Of a stretch of DNA of 5,645 nucleotides, positions 5,281-5,645 are shown one piece after another. The position numbers were made by a program, and so were the translations under genes. Source of the DNA: an uncultured Traorella sp. (lineage in GTDB: Bacteria; Bacillota_I; Bacilli_A; Erysipelotrichales; Erysipelotrichaceae); assembly GCA_945919165.1 (NCBI GenBank), contig CAMEIZ010000113.1, forward strand, positions 1 through 5,645, in the 5' to 3' direction. Positions within the stretch are counted from its first letter, which is position 1. Each line of letters begins with the position of its first letter. The notes under the pieces were generated by a model. It saw nothing but the letters and a program-made list of their open reading frames with translations, had not been told where the DNA came from and searched no databases.

Positions 5281-5645
5281 ATGAAATTTGATTTGCATAT
5301 GCATTCTCATTACAGTAAGGATGGCGAAAAGAGTCCGGCTGAACTGATTCAAAGAGCTTATGATCATCATCTTAATGTTGTGGCTTTATGTGACCATGAC
5401 AGCATCCAAGGTGTAAAAGAGATGATTGAGGAAGGAAAAAAACATCAAATTCAGGTAATTGAGGGAATTGAATGTTCTACTTTGTTTGATGGCGGTGAAT
5501 GTCATCTTTTAGGCTATCATCTTGATCTTGATCATTCTTATTTTCTTACTCTTACAGATAAGATCAATCAGTTGATGGAAGATGCCTTTCATGAACGGGT
5601 TGTGAAGCTTGAAACCAAATATGACATTAAAATTGACGAAGAAGA
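5281..5645 (+). CDS. PHP-domain metal-dependent phosphoesterase, N-terminal part
   Basis: The gene runs off the window; 121 of perhaps 280 codons are visible. The protein is a PHP-fold enzyme of the TrpH/YciV type, a group including nucleoside 3',5'-bisphosphate phosphatases and 5'-acting RNases. PHP motif I is DLHMHSHYSKDG at 4-15 (His6, His8), motif II LCDHDS at 36-41 (Asp38, His39) and motif III IEGIECS at 60-66 (Glu64), followed by HLLGYHLD. These supply the metal ligands expected of an active N-terminal half. The ATG at 5281 is preceded by a full AGGAGGT at 5270-5276 with normal spacing. It lies 20 bases behind the deacylase gene with no terminator between, so it is presumably co-transcribed. 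Exact substrate cannot be assigned from this part; a histidinol phosphatase or a DNA polymerase PHP domain is less likely from the motif style. Confidence 0.88.
   Translation, partial: MKFDLHMHSHYSKDGEKSPAELIQRAYDHHLNVVALCDHDSIQGVKEMIEEGKKHQIQVIEGIECSTLFDGGECHLLGYHLDLDHSYFLTLTDKINQLMEDAFHERVVKLETKYDIKIDEE

Noticed and set aside
1..5645. CRISPR array, riboswitch or new defence system
   Set aside because: No regularly spaced repeats, no conserved leader structure upstream of any gene, and no cargo genes in the element scar.

Overview
The window reads as the chromosome of a low-GC Gram-positive bacterium (Firmicutes/Bacillota). AT-rich codon use, strong AGGAGG/GAGGTGATC ribosome-binding sites, short hairpin-plus-T terminators, a tRNA gene that encodes its own CCA, and the block cdsA-dxr-rseP all fit. 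Gut Erysipelotrichia-type lineages are my best guess, but this is an impression from protein style and not a demonstrated placement.

Left part (1-2390): the end of cdsA (CDP-diacylglycerol synthase), then dxr (first committed step of the MEP isoprenoid pathway), then rseP (intramembrane site-2 protease). They are packed with one-base stop/start overlaps (TAATG, TGATG), so they are one translationally coupled envelope/isoprenoid operon. A small hairpin with a T-run overlaps the rseP stop codon.

Middle (2391-3862): a bifunctional NAD(P)HX repair enzyme (nnr) with a near-perfect SD. A consensus TATAAT sits immediately downstream of the rseP terminator. nnr ends in a strong, probably bidirectional terminator.

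Accessory scar (3835-4730): a tRNA-Thr(GGT) gene on the minus strand carries at its 3' end an 18-bp sequence that recurs as a direct repeat 789 bp away, next to the nnr terminator. Between the copies is a wrecked tyrosine integrase with a damaged middle and no catalytic C-terminus, plus a pair of 9-bp repeats that look like integrase arm sites. Each 18-bp copy is preceded by a closely related terminator hairpin. This is the eroded remnant of an element that integrated in the tRNA-Thr gene. It is the most unusual part of the window, but the integrase components look dead and I see no evidence of a working new system.

Right part (4731-5645): interleaved divergent promoters fire the tRNA leftwards and a ybaK-type Cys-tRNA(Pro) deacylase rightwards. 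The latter may be made from a leaderless mRNA. It is followed after 20 bp by the start of a PHP-domain phosphoesterase that runs off the window.
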